This document shows positions 38,964 through 48,552 of a stretch of 64,000 nucleotides of DNA, in pieces (position 1 is the stretch's first letter; each line of letters starts with the position of its first letter). The notes beneath the pieces are model-generated. The model ran no database searches. It was not told the DNA's origin and saw only the letters and a list, made by a program, of their open reading frames with translations. This DNA comes from Acidobacteriota bacterium (GTDB lineage: Bacteria > Acidobacteriota > Terriglobia > Bryobacterales > Bryobacteraceae). The translations under genes were made by a program, and so were the position numbers. The stretch lies in NCBI GenBank assembly GCA_018268715.1, contig JAFDVZ010000003.1, positions 248,001-312,000 of the forward strand. The letters are read 5' to 3'.

Positions 38964-40026
38964 TGGCGCGCCGGTAGGGCAATTTTCCGATCTCGTCGAA
39001 CTGGAGCCACTCGCCGTCGCGCCAGCTTGAGTAGAACCAGCGGGCGAGCAGCGCCACGTGCTCCTGGCGCTCGATGGGCGATACGCGGGGCTCGACGACG
39101 CTGGCGGCGGTCTCGCGCAGGCGTTTGTCGAGCGAAACGCCGGGGGCGGCTAGCGGAAATTCCACCGGATCGGCCCAACGCCCGCCCAGCATGAACCATA
39201 ACGTTACGGTTTCAGGCGTTGTAGCCGGCGTGACGGCCACGCCGCAGAGACGGTCGATGTCGGAAACCAGCTCGTCGCGTAGTTTCAACATCCCCTCCAC
39301 CCGTTCCAGGCGCTTGTGCTGGCGGGACGCCTCCTCGAAGTTCAGCTCCTCGCTCGCGCGGTCGCGCGCGTGGGTCACGCTTTCGACCAAAGTGTGCCCT
39401 TTTGACGTCAAAAAGTGGTCCAAACGCGCTACTTCGCTCGCATATTCGGCGTCTCCGACCACGGACTGACAGGGGCGGAGGCACATCGCCATCTCGCCGT
39501 ACATGCAGCCGGGATGGTCGGGGTCGGGCTCCAGGTTCTCCTCGCAGCGGCGGACCTGGAACAGGTCGAGGGTCTGGGCGTCGAACAGTTCGGCCGAGGC
39601 TCGGGAGCGGAACGGCCCGTAGTAGCGCCCTCGGCCGGACACACGGGTGGTGACGGTGGTGCGGGGGAAGCGGTTGGCGGTGGTCAGCTTCACCCAGGCG
39701 GGCATGCGCAGCTTTGTCAGTTTGAGGTAGGTTTCGGGGTAGTGCCGGCGGGCGAGGGAGTAAAACAGGATGCCCGATTCGAGCCGCGATCCGCTGGTCC
39801 AATATTCGATCTTGCGGGCCACTCCAAGCAGGTTCAGGAGGCGGGAGGGCTTGCCACCGGTCCCGAACAGGCGGAGGAGCCGGCGGCGGAGGAGTCCGGT
39901 CCGGGCCAGGTAGGGGGCGCCCTCGTCGGCATGCACCAGGAACACCGCGGCCGAGTTGGGCGCTTCGGCGACCGCGGCCGGATCGCATACCTGGCGGCGC
40001 GCCGCGAAATGCGCCTCGGCGATCAT
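38917..40026 (-). CDS. UvrC-like protein lacking the C-terminal nuclease domain
   Basis: The 369-aa protein resembles the N-terminal half of UvrC. Residues 25-110 correspond to a GIY-YIG fold, but the signature is degenerate (AVFLVH for GIY and YLARTG for YIG). Then come RYYGPFRSRASAELF, the cysteine region HPGCMYGEMAMCLRPC, which in UvrC holds an Fe-S site, and a UVR-like helix (LNFEEASRQHKRLERVEGM). The RNase-H-like and HhH domains of the 600-aa UvrC are absent. It could be a Cho-like repair factor or a structural relative; nuclease activity is doubtful. It overlaps the aldo-keto reductase gene by ATGA and the regulator antiparallel by 47 nt. Confidence 0.78.
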   Translation of the reverse strand: MIAEAHFAARRQVCDPAAVAEAPNSAAVFLVHADEGAPYLARTGLLRRRLLRLFGTGGKPSRLLNLLGVARKIEYWTSGSRLESGILFYSLARRHYPETYLKLTKLRMPAWVKLTTANRFPRTTVTTRVSGRGRYYGPFRSRASAELFDAQTLDLFQVRRCEENLEPDPDHPGCMYGEMAMCLRPCQSVVGDAEYASEVARLDHFLTSKGHTLVESVTHARDRASEELNFEEASRQHKRLERVEGMLKLRDELVSDIDRLCGVAVTPATTPETVTLWFMLGGRWADPVEFPLAAPGVSLDKRLRETAASVVEPRVSPIERQEHVALLARWFYSSWRDGEWLQFDEIGKLPYRRAINAIGRIARASQQSP

Positions 40027-41069
40027 GCGAAGGCTCGCACGAATTCGTCGGGGCTGAGGGGCGGGACGGCCGCGACGCCCAGGTTCTCCTCTACGTGCGG
40101 GACTTTCGACATGCCTACGAGCGCCGTCGTGACGCCGGGCGTCGAACGGGTGAACTGGATGGCCCGCTGCGCGTCGGTCTGGAGGCCCGGCATGGCCGCG
40201 GCGATCTCGTCGGGCAGGTCGCGCGACAGGCGGGCCTGGAGGATCGATGCGCTCGACACTACCGTGACGCCGAGATCGGCGGCGGTTTCAAGAACGGTCC
40301 GGCCTTCGACCAGCGGCTTGGCGAGCGCCTCCGTCATCGCCAGATTGACCGGCAGTTGCACGAAGCGGAAGTGGTGGCCGTCACCGGCGACTTCGCGCGC
40401 GATCGCCTCCATGCGGGCAAGCGAGAGCGGAGGCGCCGGATCGCCCTTGCGGAATCCGTCCCAGGTGGCGGCGCCGTAGAAGCGAATTTCACCGGTTTCG
40501 ACCAGGTGCTCCAGCAGCTCGAAGGCCGCTCGAATCCGCCCGTAGAACGTCTCCTCGCTCACGTGGCCGATCTGGGTTTCGGGGTTGTGCAGATAGAAGA
40601 CGTCGATTGTCTCGAGCCCCAGGTTCTGGCGGCTGCGCTCGATCTGGTCGGCCAGAAATGCGGGCGCGAGGCAGTGCATTCCGCCGGCCACATCCTCCCG
40701 GCGGATGGCGTTCGCTGGAATCGCCCCGGGGACGAGGAAGCCGGCCTTGGTGCACACAACGATCTCGTCGCGGGCGCCTGAGCCACCGTGAATCCATGCC
40801 TCAATCGCCTGCCCGATCGACCGCTCTGAACGCTGATGCCGGTAGTTCAACGACGTGTCGATGACGTTGACGCCGCCGTCGAGCGCCCGGCGGACCGCAG
40901 CCCCGTAGGAGGCGTCCGTTGCGTCGTCCATCGCGCCCAGGTAGGAGCCGATACCAAGCGACGACAGCGTCAATCCTTGCGCCGGCCGGTAGAAACGCGC
41001 GTCGGAATTCGCCGCATGTCGCGCGGCAAACCGGGCGGAGCCGGCAGAGGTGGCATGACCAGAAAACAT
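40023..41069 (-). CDS. Aldo-keto reductase family protein
   Basis: The protein of about 348 aa is placed at ATG 41069 (MFSGHATSAG). The TIM-barrel signature is present: GIGSYLG, NVIDTSLNYR (with Asp and Tyr of the tetrad), the Lys strand IVVCTKAGFL, and IDVFYLHNPETQIG in place of the usual histidine strand. It is slightly longer than most relatives because of insertions around 120-150. It precedes and overlaps the UvrC-like gene, so the two are coupled. The substrate is unknown. The 41070-41129 gap separates it from the divergent secreted protein. Confidence 0.85.
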   Translation of the reverse strand: MFSGHATSAGSARFAARHAANSDARFYRPAQGLTLSSLGIGSYLGAMDDATDASYGAAVRRALDGGVNVIDTSLNYRHQRSERSIGQAIEAWIHGGSGARDEIVVCTKAGFLVPGAIPANAIRREDVAGGMHCLAPAFLADQIERSRQNLGLETIDVFYLHNPETQIGHVSEETFYGRIRAAFELLEHLVETGEIRFYGAATWDGFRKGDPAPPLSLARMEAIAREVAGDGHHFRFVQLPVNLAMTEALAKPLVEGRTVLETAADLGVTVVSSASILQARLSRDLPDEIAAAMPGLQTDAQRAIQFTRSTPGVTTALVGMSKVPHVEENLGVAAVPPLSPDEFVRAFA

Positions 41070-41129
41070 TTCTTCAATTGTACCGGTCTGGTCTGGTAAC
41101 TCGATTGCATCAACAACGGCATCGACGTC

Positions 41130-44100
41130 ATGCATCGCCAACTGTTCGCCGCTCTCGCCTTCTGCTCCCTCGCATTCACCGCGTTTTCCGGGAATTCCGG
41201 CACTCCAGGAGGTGTGTTGCGGCGACTCAACTTCGCGTCATTCGGCGACGACGCCGCCATCACGGCCATGGCGACCGACCCGGACGGCAACCTGATCGTA
41301 ACGGGAACCACTTCGAACCTTCAGACACGGAACGCGGCGCAGCCCGCCTCACTCGAAGCCGGAGTTCTTCGCAGCGATGATCTTGGAAAGACCTGGACGC
41401 GACTGGGCCGGCCTCCAGAGGACGTGAAGGGAGTCGTCCCCGATCCCGTGTATCCGCAAATTCTGTTTGCGGCAGGCGACAAGGGGATCTACAAGACAGT
41501 CGACGCTGGACAGAACTGGCGCAAGGTCTACTCGTGGACAGGGCAGTTCATTGGAGCACTAACCATAGACCCGGGCAACCACTTGCGGCTGGCGGCCGCG
41601 AGTTACTACGGGCCGTTCGTGCGCTCGGTGGACGGCGGGGAGACCTGGACGACCATCGCCGCCAGCCCCTATCACGTCGCCGCCGACCCGAACGGCAGCG
41701 GCGGTCTGCTGGCGTGGGACACGTCGCTCTCCATCTCCCGCGACTGGGGAGTTAGCTTTGAGAAGCTAAGTCCGCCGGGGGGAGCCATCACCGCGGCGTC
41801 ATTTTCGCCTATGCGCCCCGGTTGGATCTACGCGGCCACTACGGCGGCCTCAGCAGGGACGCTGTCGGTCTCAAAGGACTCCGGCGTCACATGGACTCAC
41901 ACATCGTCGCCGGCCCGCTACACCGGCTTTCTCTACTTCGCGGTGGATCCGAATCAGCCGGACACGCTGGTGGGCATGGCGAGCGACGCCACCTACCGGA
42001 GTACGGACGGCGGGGCAAGCTGGGCCAAGGCCTCCGCATTGGGCGTGGGGATTTCACCGTACCAACCGCTGCCCTACGCCTATGTCGGCAGGCAATGCAG
42101 TGCGGGCGGAGGACTGTTTGTTGCGCAAAGCCACGGTCCCCGGTTCCCCACCTTCGCGGCCCAACTGGCGTTCAGTCAGGATTATGGGACAACAAGCGGC
42201 GTCCCCCAACTGACCTATGTCACGAGCATGTCAATGATTGGCTGTTCGGTCTATGTAACTCGCGGAACCACGCCACAGCCCTTTGTCGCGAAGCTAGCCG
42301 CGGACGGATCAACGCTATGGGCGACTTATCTGGGCGGGTCCGACATGGACGTTCCGGTCGCCTTGACGGTTGACTCGAAAGGAGCGGTGTACGTGGCGGG
42401 GCACACCACCTCACCGGACTTCCCGGTGGACGCGCCCCGCATTGGGCCGCGAGGAGTCAGTTCCGTCTTTGTCGTAAAGTACGCGCCTGGCGGCGCGGTG
42501 AGTTATTCAGTCCTCGCCGGCGGATCGAGCGGGGTCATGGCTTCGGCCCTCGCCGCGGACGACGGCGGCAACGCATATATCATTGGCTCCACCGACTCGA
42601 CGGACCTTCCGACAACTCCGGGCGTGTTTAAAACCACGCTCGAAATCACCGATCCCTGGTCCGGGTTTCTCACGAAGTTATCGCCGTCCGCCAGCGCGGT
42701 GTTCACGACCTATCTGGGCGCCTCCGCCACTTCCATCGTCATCGGTCCGACCGGAGAGTTAGTCATCTCGGGGACCGGCTCGGCGCCGTTCCTTGCGTCG
42801 CCGAACGGCGCGGCGCACTTCGTCATGGAACTGGATTCGGCGGCCGCGCGGATGGTAGGGGGAGTGTATTTAAGCGGGACCGGCGGGGGATATGGGCCCT
42901 TCCTAGCCAAGGACAATAGCGGTAACGCAGTGGCGATGGGTAGCGTATACGTCTATCCTCCGACCGCCGTTGTTACGCCCGGCGCTTACACGCCCCCGGA
43001 TTTCGCGTCGGGCTGCATGGGGATCAAGACTAACTACTACGGTGGGACCGGCTTGTATGTGACCAAGCTGCGGATCTCCGATCTCAAGACCGTGTACGGC
43101 GCGCTGCTCACGATGACGTGCGGCCCTCAATATCAGCCGACGATGTCGGTGGACGCCCATGGCGCGGTCGCGCTGGGCTTTGCCACAGGCGGCGGACTGG
43201 CGTTGCGCAACCCGTTTCTCACCGGCGCCGCGTGCGGGATCAACTCTGGCGCGGTGATGCGGTTGAGCGCGGATGGCGGCTCGCTCGATTTCGCGAGTTA
43301 TCTGGATGCTTGTTACTCGCCGGTTGTGGCGTCCGCGCCGGATGGGTCTCTGTATGCTGGCGCGAAACATGGGTACAGCGGACCGACTGGCGTCCTGCGC
43401 ATCCCCGCGACGACGCCCTCGGGCATTTCGATCGACCGGATTTCGAACGCCTTCAGCGGCGACGCCAGCGCGGTGGCGCCGGGAGGGCTGTATGCGATCG
43501 AAGGGACCGGGTTCGCTCCTCCAACCGCCGACCTGGGGTTGGCGCCCAGCCGCGACTTGCCCGCGGAGTTGAACGGCGTGCGCGTCACCTTCAACGGCGC
43601 GCCGGGATCGATTCTGCGGACCGGGACCGGACGGGTGATCGTGGCGGCGCCGCCCGAGTTGCCGGCGGAGGACGCGGCGAGTCCGCAGAATCGCTCCCGC
43701 CGCAAGGTGGGCGCGGGCTTCACAGCGGTGCGCCTTATCTACAACGGCGTGGCATCCGAACCCGTTTGGGCGCCAGTTACAAAGTCGCTGCCTGGATTGA
43801 TGACTAAGGACGGGCTAACTCCCATGGATGATGACGGCTATGCGACGGGGGCTGTCCGGAATCAGGATGGCAGCGTCAACGATATCGACCATCCGGCGCC
43901 GGTTGGGTCCACGGTGACGCTGATGGCTACGGGACTCGGCTCGGCGGGGCCGTCGTTCAGTCCGGGGACCGTGGCGCAGGCGGCGGGTCAACCGGCGGCA
44001 ACCGCGCTCTATTCGACGTGGACCCGGGCTACGCCGGGTTACTATCCTCCGGCGGAGACGGTGACTTGGGTTCCTGGGTTGGTCTCGGCGGTGTTTCAAA

Positions 44101-44240
44101 TTCAGGTCCATGTGCCTAGCGGCGTGTCTGGGACCGATGTGGGAAACGGAGTCAAGTTGGCGCCGGTCGGCGTGCTGTTTCAGCCGCAACTGTATGTGTA
44201 TCCTTCGGTGTCCAATGTGGTGGGAGTGTATGTGAAGTAA
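41130..44240 (+). CDS. Large secreted protein: Asp-box propeller, SBBP repeats and Solibacter-type C-terminal domain
   Basis: The 1036-aa protein has a signal peptide (MHRQLFAALAFCSLAFTAFSG). Residues about 80-320 carry six Asp-box-like motifs (SDDLGKTW, TVDAGQNW, SVDGGETW, SKDSGVTW, STDGGASW and one variant), predicting a sialidase-type beta-propeller. Residues about 400-700 contain SBBP repeats (GNAYIIGSTDSTDLP, GAVYVAGHTTSPDFP). Residues 770-1036 start FSGDASAVAPGGLYAIEGTGF and correspond to the TIGR03437-type domain frequent in Solibacter relatives. It is likely an extracellular adhesin or carbohydrate-binding protein rather than an enzyme, since no catalytic set is visible. Confidence 0.85.
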   Translation: MHRQLFAALAFCSLAFTAFSGNSGTPGGVLRRLNFASFGDDAAITAMATDPDGNLIVTGTTSNLQTRNAAQPASLEAGVLRSDDLGKTWTRLGRPPEDVKGVVPDPVYPQILFAAGDKGIYKTVDAGQNWRKVYSWTGQFIGALTIDPGNHLRLAAASYYGPFVRSVDGGETWTTIAASPYHVAADPNGSGGLLAWDTSLSISRDWGVSFEKLSPPGGAITAASFSPMRPGWIYAATTAASAGTLSVSKDSGVTWTHTSSPARYTGFLYFAVDPNQPDTLVGMASDATYRSTDGGASWAKASALGVGISPYQPLPYAYVGRQCSAGGGLFVAQSHGPRFPTFAAQLAFSQDYGTTSGVPQLTYVTSMSMIGCSVYVTRGTTPQPFVAKLAADGSTLWATYLGGSDMDVPVALTVDSKGAVYVAGHTTSPDFPVDAPRIGPRGVSSVFVVKYAPGGAVSYSVLAGGSSGVMASALAADDGGNAYIIGSTDSTDLPTTPGVFKTTLEITDPWSGFLTKLSPSASAVFTTYLGASATSIVIGPTGELVISGTGSAPFLASPNGAAHFVMELDSAAARMVGGVYLSGTGGGYGPFLAKDNSGNAVAMGSVYVYPPTAVVTPGAYTPPDFASGCMGIKTNYYGGTGLYVTKLRISDLKTVYGALLTMTCGPQYQPTMSVDAHGAVALGFATGGGLALRNPFLTGAACGINSGAVMRLSADGGSLDFASYLDACYSPVVASAPDGSLYAGAKHGYSGPTGVLRIPATTPSGISIDRISNAFSGDASAVAPGGLYAIEGTGFAPPTADLGLAPSRDLPAELNGVRVTFNGAPGSILRTGTGRVIVAAPPELPAEDAASPQNRSRRKVGAGFTAVRLIYNGVASEPVWAPVTKSLPGLMTKDGLTPMDDDGYATGAVRNQDGSVNDIDHPAPVGSTVTLMATGLGSAGPSFSPGTVAQAAGQPAATALYSTWTRATPGYYPPAETVTWVPGLVSAVFQIQVHVPSGVSGTDVGNGVKLAPVGVLFQPQLYVYPSVSNVVGVYVK

Positions 44241-44280
44241 TAGGCTTGCGGTGGAGTGACGGTCCGGCGGACAATTAGGT

Positions 44281-44508
44281 ATGGCCGATGTGGTGCAGGG
44301 CGCCCGGTTGAATGTGGAAGCGGTCGATTTCGACGACCCCGCTCAGGAAGAAGCTTTCGAGGAGGCTTGGATCGCGATTGGCATGGAGAAGGTCCGTGAG
44401 GACTTCCGCCGCCTTCGCGAGATGGGCATTGTCGACGAAGAGGGACGGCAGTTGAAGACCGACCTGCCCCCCGACATGCTGGACGACAGCGCGGACTTCG
44501 GCGGCTGA
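44281..44508 (+). CDS. Small acidic protein upstream of zeta-like toxin (putative antitoxin)
   Basis: The 75-aa protein (MADVVQGARLNVEAVDF, then a helix-rich EEAFEEAWIAIGMEKVREDFRR segment and an acidic tail) has no family I recognise. It ends 9 nt before a zeta-toxin-like kinase gene on the same strand. Its acidic, helical character and position fit an antitoxin, but the classic epsilon antitoxin is not similar. Confidence 0.6.
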   Translation: MADVVQGARLNVEAVDFDDPAQEEAFEEAWIAIGMEKVREDFRRLREMGIVDEEGRQLKTDLPPDMLDDSADFGG

Positions 44509-44517
44509 TCGACTGAC

Positions 44518-45165
44518 GTGCCTACGCCCAGGATGATCATTGTCGCCGGCCCTCCCGGCGGCGGTAAGAGCAGTCTGTTTCCGGTCAGAGAACTGGGCGT
44601 CGAGTGGTTCAACGCCGACGACAGCGCCGCCGCGCTGAACCGCAACAGCTATTGGCGGATTTCAACGGAGATTCGCGCCGCCGCCAGCCGCCAGTTGCAG
44701 CAGTTCATTGACGGCAACACCGAGGCGCGCCAGTCCTTCGCCTATGAAAGCACGCTCCGCTCGGAGATCTGCTTTGACCAGATACGCCGGGCAAAGGAAC
44801 TGGGCTTCTTCGTTCGCATGTCGTACATCGCGGCCGGACCGGTGGACGAGCATATTCGCCGAGTCATGAATCGCGCCCGACTGGGTGGGCACTCCGCTTC
44901 CGAGCGCAGACTCCGGGATATTTACGAACGCAGTATGAAGAACCTTGTCGTCGCGTTCGAACTGAATCGCCAGCGCGAGATCGACCGCCTCCGTGTATTC
45001 GACAACTCGGCGCACTTTGGCAGTCCCCGGCTGGTTCTGGGCATGGCGCGCGGAGTCCCCGTGAGAATCGCGGCGACGCTGCCCGAATGGCTGGAGACCG
45101 CGCTGGCCGGGTCGCCGTTCGCCGTCGAGCGGTTGCGGGCCATGGCGCGGCGCAATCCCGCTTGA
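44518..45165 (+). CDS. Zeta-toxin-like P-loop kinase
   Basis: The 215-aa protein has the Walker A motif GPPGGGKSS (residues 10-18), then FNADDSAAALN, SFAYESTLRS and the helix RARLGGHSASERRLRDIY. These correspond to the zeta/UNAG-kinase family's active-site Asp, ESTL strand and RxxxGGH motif. Zeta toxins phosphorylate UDP-N-acetylglucosamine and block peptidoglycan synthesis. A GTG start is used here; an internal ATG lies at 44533. Paired with the small upstream protein it makes a likely chromosomal toxin-antitoxin locus. Confidence 0.8.
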   Translation: MPTPRMIIVAGPPGGGKSSLFPVRELGVEWFNADDSAAALNRNSYWRISTEIRAAASRQLQQFIDGNTEARQSFAYESTLRSEICFDQIRRAKELGFFVRMSYIAAGPVDEHIRRVMNRARLGGHSASERRLRDIYERSMKNLVVAFELNRQREIDRLRVFDNSAHFGSPRLVLGMARGVPVRIAATLPEWLETALAGSPFAVERLRAMARRNPA

Positions 45166-45205
45166 ATTTTGCGCACTCCGGGCGCGGGCGAGCGTATTCG
45201 TGAGT

Positions 45206-46075
45206 ATGACCTCGCGTTCGCTCTTCTTATGCCTACCGTTGGCCCTGGCGGCCCAGACGAGCGAGGACGCGACGGCCATCATGACGAAGATGGCCGCCAA
45301 TTTCGAACGCTCCCTGGAGGCCCGGCGGCAGTTCGTGTATGAGCAGAAGGTCCGCAGCAGCCTGGTGCGAACGAACGGCGAGGTGTCGCGGGTGGAGCGC
45401 CGTCAGTATCTGGTGACGCCGGGGCCTGCTGAAACCGAGAAGAAGCTCACTTCGTTTCAGGGCCTGTATCGGCAGGGTGGGACCATGCATCCCTACGACA
45501 AACCGGGCTTTCAATATAAGGGCACGGACCTGGACGGAGGTCTGCTGTCCGGGCTGACCGACGACTTGGTGAACGCGAAGAATACGCGCGACGGGATACC
45601 ACGGAACCTGTTTCCGTTGCGCGCCGGCGAGTTGCAGCACTACCGATTCTCCTGGAAGGGCGAGGCCACGGTGAACGGCCGGCGCGCCTATGAGATCGCG
45701 TTTGAGCCCGTTCGTAAGGGCGCGTGCAGCCTGGTGGACGATGAGGAAGAGTGCGGCACGCGGGCCTGGCGCGGCGTCGCTGTCGTTGACGTTGAGGAGT
45801 TGCAGCCGGTCCGCGTGTATACCGAACAGGCGGCTTCCGTGCCGTGGGGCATACGGTTCTTTCTCGGCACGAATATGCGGCAGGGCGGGTTCTCACTGTC
45901 GTTTGTGCGCGTGGCGGAGAATGTGTGGTTTCCCGCCGTGTACGGCACGGAGTTCCGCTTCAACGCGCTGTGGGGGTATAAGCGCACGGTGACGCTGTCG
46001 CTCGAAAGCTCGGGCTTTCATAAGACCGATGTGAATTCGAGCGTGCAGTACAACACGGCGGGCGTAACCCCGTAG
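45206..46075 (+). CDS. Hypothetical exported protein
   Basis: The 289-aa protein begins with a short signal (MTSRSLFLCLPLALA). The remainder is beta-rich with segments YEQKVRSSLVRTNGE, HYRFSWKGEATVNGRRAYEIAF and ends in NTAGVTP, resembling outer-membrane lipoprotein-sorting-like folds. No named family is certain. A GTG at 45200 is an alternative start. It converges with the ADOP permease 2 nt away. Confidence 0.7.
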   Translation: MTSRSLFLCLPLALAAQTSEDATAIMTKMAANFERSLEARRQFVYEQKVRSSLVRTNGEVSRVERRQYLVTPGPAETEKKLTSFQGLYRQGGTMHPYDKPGFQYKGTDLDGGLLSGLTDDLVNAKNTRDGIPRNLFPLRAGELQHYRFSWKGEATVNGRRAYEIAFEPVRKGACSLVDDEEECGTRAWRGVAVVDVEELQPVRVYTEQAASVPWGIRFFLGTNMRQGGFSLSFVRVAENVWFPAVYGTEFRFNALWGYKRTVTLSLESSGFHKTDVNSSVQYNTAGVTP

Positions 46076-46077
46076 CG

Positions 46078-48435
46078 CTACGCGTCGCGCAATGCGAGCG
46101 CTGGGGCGATACGTGAGGCTCGGCGGGCTGGAGCGGCTAGCGCGGCCGCGGTCAACAGCGCGAGAACGACGGCCGCTCCGGCTAACGCGGCGGGGTCGAG
46201 CGGTGAGGCGCCGATGACCAAGGTTCGGAACAGGCGTGAGACGGCGGAGAAGAGCGCGGCGCCGGCCAGAATGCCGAGGACCGCGATGCGGCTTGCTTCG
46301 ATCGCTACTTCGAGCATCAAGCGCCGCGGCGAAGCTCCCACGGCGGAGCGCACCGCGAACTCCACCACGCGGCGGCCGACCGAGTACGACACCACTCCGT
46401 TGATGCCGATGACGGCGAGCAGCGCGGCGATTCCGGCGAATACGCTCATGGCTTCGAGCGCGAAACGGGGACGCGCCAGGGAGTCGCTGACCAGGCGGTC
46501 GACGGTGCGGACTCGGGTGACGGGCGCGTCGGGGACCACTTGATGAACGGCCTTTTCCACCGCTTGCGCCAGGGCCATCGGATCGCGGGTCGTGCGGATG
46601 AGCAGCGTGTCACCGGGTGAGGCGTTGATCGAATAGATCGCCGGCGGGGGCGGCGAGGCGGCGTCCAGGTCCCGCACGGCGCCGATGACGGCGACCACCG
46701 TCGAGGCCGTGGGCTTCGGCGTTCCCATGCCGGTGAGGATTTGCCGGCCCACGGGATCGTGCCCGCCGAAGTACTGGCGCGCCAGCGTTTCGTTGATCGC
46801 ACAGACCGGCTGGTTGCGGTCGGCGGCGGTCAGCGGGCGTCCGGCGCGATACGGGATGCGTAGCGTGGCGAAGTAATCCGCGCTGACCCAGCGCAACTGG
46901 GCCACCGGATACGCCCCTTCACGGTATGCGACGCCGGCGAGCCCGAAGCGCGTGGCGTATCGCATGCGCTGGGTGCTTTCAAGGCTCATGGGGGCCATGT
47001 TGGCCGTGGCCACGGTCTCGACGCCGGGCAGGCTGCGGATGGCTGGGGCAAGCCGGTTTTGGAACAACTCCGCCGCGGCTTCCCATCCTCCTGGATCGGG
47101 CGGCAGCGTGGTGGCGACGGCCAGTACGTTCGTTGTGTCGAAGCCCTTGTCGACGTTCAGCAGAGCGGCGAAGTTGCGGGTCAGAAGCAGGGCGCTGACG
47201 AACACGACAAAGGACAGCGCAACTTCGGAGATGAGCAGCGCGGCGCCGGTCCGGCTGTAGCGCGAGGCCGATGGCGCGGTGCGTTGGAAGGCTCGCGCGA
47301 GGCCGGGGAGGGTGACGACGAAGGCCATCAGGAGGGCGGCGGCGACGGCGTAGAGCGCCACCCAGCGGTCGAAAGTGATGTCTTCGATGCGTGGGATGCG
47401 GCGGGCGGCGAGGTCTCGGAGTACGGGCAACGACAGGCCCGCGACCGCGGCGCCGGCGGCGGATCCGGCCAGCGCGAGGACGAGGCTTTCAGCGCCGAGC
47501 AGGGTGGCGATGTCCTTCCACGATGCGCCGAGCGAGACGCGAATGGCGAGTTCCCGGGAGCGCGCGAGCGTGCGCGTCAGCAGCAGGTGCGCGACATTGG
47601 CGCAGGCCATCAGGAGGATGAGACCGGCCGCCATCCAGATGATCAGCAACAGCGGGCGGACGGGTCCGGCCACCTGTTCGAGCATGGGCGTGACGAAGGC
47701 GCCCATATTGCGGTTGGTGGCAGCGTGCGCCGCCGCGTTGGACTGAGCGATGGACGCCATCTCCGCCTGCGCGGCGGCGAGCGTCACGCCGGGCTTCAGA
47801 CGGGCCACTACTTCGAGCGGGTGGAAGCGGCGGGTCTCTCGCAACTGCGGCTCGAGCATCGAGATGGGCAGCCACAGGTCGGCCCACACGGGGAAGGCTG
47901 TGCGCGTGGCGACCACTCCGGCGATGGTGAGATCCTGGCCCGAGACGCGGATGACTCGTCCCGCGATGTTCGGGTCGGCCGAGAATTTGCGCCTCCACAA
48001 CGCCTCGCTGATGAGCGCGTCCGATGGCCGGTTCGATGCGGGCAGCGCGCCGCTCGCCAGCGTGACTCCGAGCATCGGCAACAGGCCCGCCGACACCATG
48101 GTGGCCTGTAACTGGATGGGCGCGCCTTCGCCGGTGAGCGCCACTTTGTTCATCGCCTCGAACGTGTATGTCTCCACCGATTCGAAGCTGCGTGCGTTGC
48201 GGAAATCGAGGTAATCCGGCCAGGCGACCTGCAAATTGCCGAGCGTCGGGTGCGTCTGCCACAGATAGACCAGGCGCGCCGGGTCGCGGTAGGGCAGCGG
48301 CCGCAGCAGGACGGCGCGGATCAAACTGAAGATCACGGCGTTCGAGCCGACGCCCGCGGCGATGGTGAGAATGGCCGCCAGCATCAGCGCGGGATGGCGC
48401 GCGAGCGAACGAATTGCGAAGCGGATTTGCGGCAT
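46078..48435 (-). CDS. Orphan MacB-like ABC permease (ADOP family)
   Basis: The 785-aa protein is a duplicated MacB/FtsX-type permease: an N-terminal helix plus a MacB periplasmic core domain (about 30-240), three helices (about 265-390), then a second helix-periplasmic core-three-helix unit (about 400-785). Motifs SNAVIFSLIRAVLLRPLPY at the start and ISEALWRRKF in the core are characteristic. The acidobacterial duplicated orphan permeases lack a cognate ATPase gene nearby, as here. The function is likely export or envelope-associated mechanotransmission, unknown for this member. Confidence 0.9.
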   Translation of the reverse strand: MPQIRFAIRSLARHPALMLAAILTIAAGVGSNAVIFSLIRAVLLRPLPYRDPARLVYLWQTHPTLGNLQVAWPDYLDFRNARSFESVETYTFEAMNKVALTGEGAPIQLQATMVSAGLLPMLGVTLASGALPASNRPSDALISEALWRRKFSADPNIAGRVIRVSGQDLTIAGVVATRTAFPVWADLWLPISMLEPQLRETRRFHPLEVVARLKPGVTLAAAQAEMASIAQSNAAAHAATNRNMGAFVTPMLEQVAGPVRPLLLIIWMAAGLILLMACANVAHLLLTRTLARSRELAIRVSLGASWKDIATLLGAESLVLALAGSAAGAAVAGLSLPVLRDLAARRIPRIEDITFDRWVALYAVAAALLMAFVVTLPGLARAFQRTAPSASRYSRTGAALLISEVALSFVVFVSALLLTRNFAALLNVDKGFDTTNVLAVATTLPPDPGGWEAAAELFQNRLAPAIRSLPGVETVATANMAPMSLESTQRMRYATRFGLAGVAYREGAYPVAQLRWVSADYFATLRIPYRAGRPLTAADRNQPVCAINETLARQYFGGHDPVGRQILTGMGTPKPTASTVVAVIGAVRDLDAASPPPPAIYSINASPGDTLLIRTTRDPMALAQAVEKAVHQVVPDAPVTRVRTVDRLVSDSLARPRFALEAMSVFAGIAALLAVIGINGVVSYSVGRRVVEFAVRSAVGASPRRLMLEVAIEASRIAVLGILAGAALFSAVSRLFRTLVIGASPLDPAALAGAAVVLALLTAAALAAPARRASRIAPALALRDA

Positions 48436-48552
48436 TGGCGAAGCTTAGCGTATCTGACGCGCGAGCGCGCAAGACGGTGGGTCCGGCTTTTCGCATATCA
48501 TCTATTTCAGACCCGGCGGTGTGTTACGCTGATAGTTGCGCCGGTCCTTATT

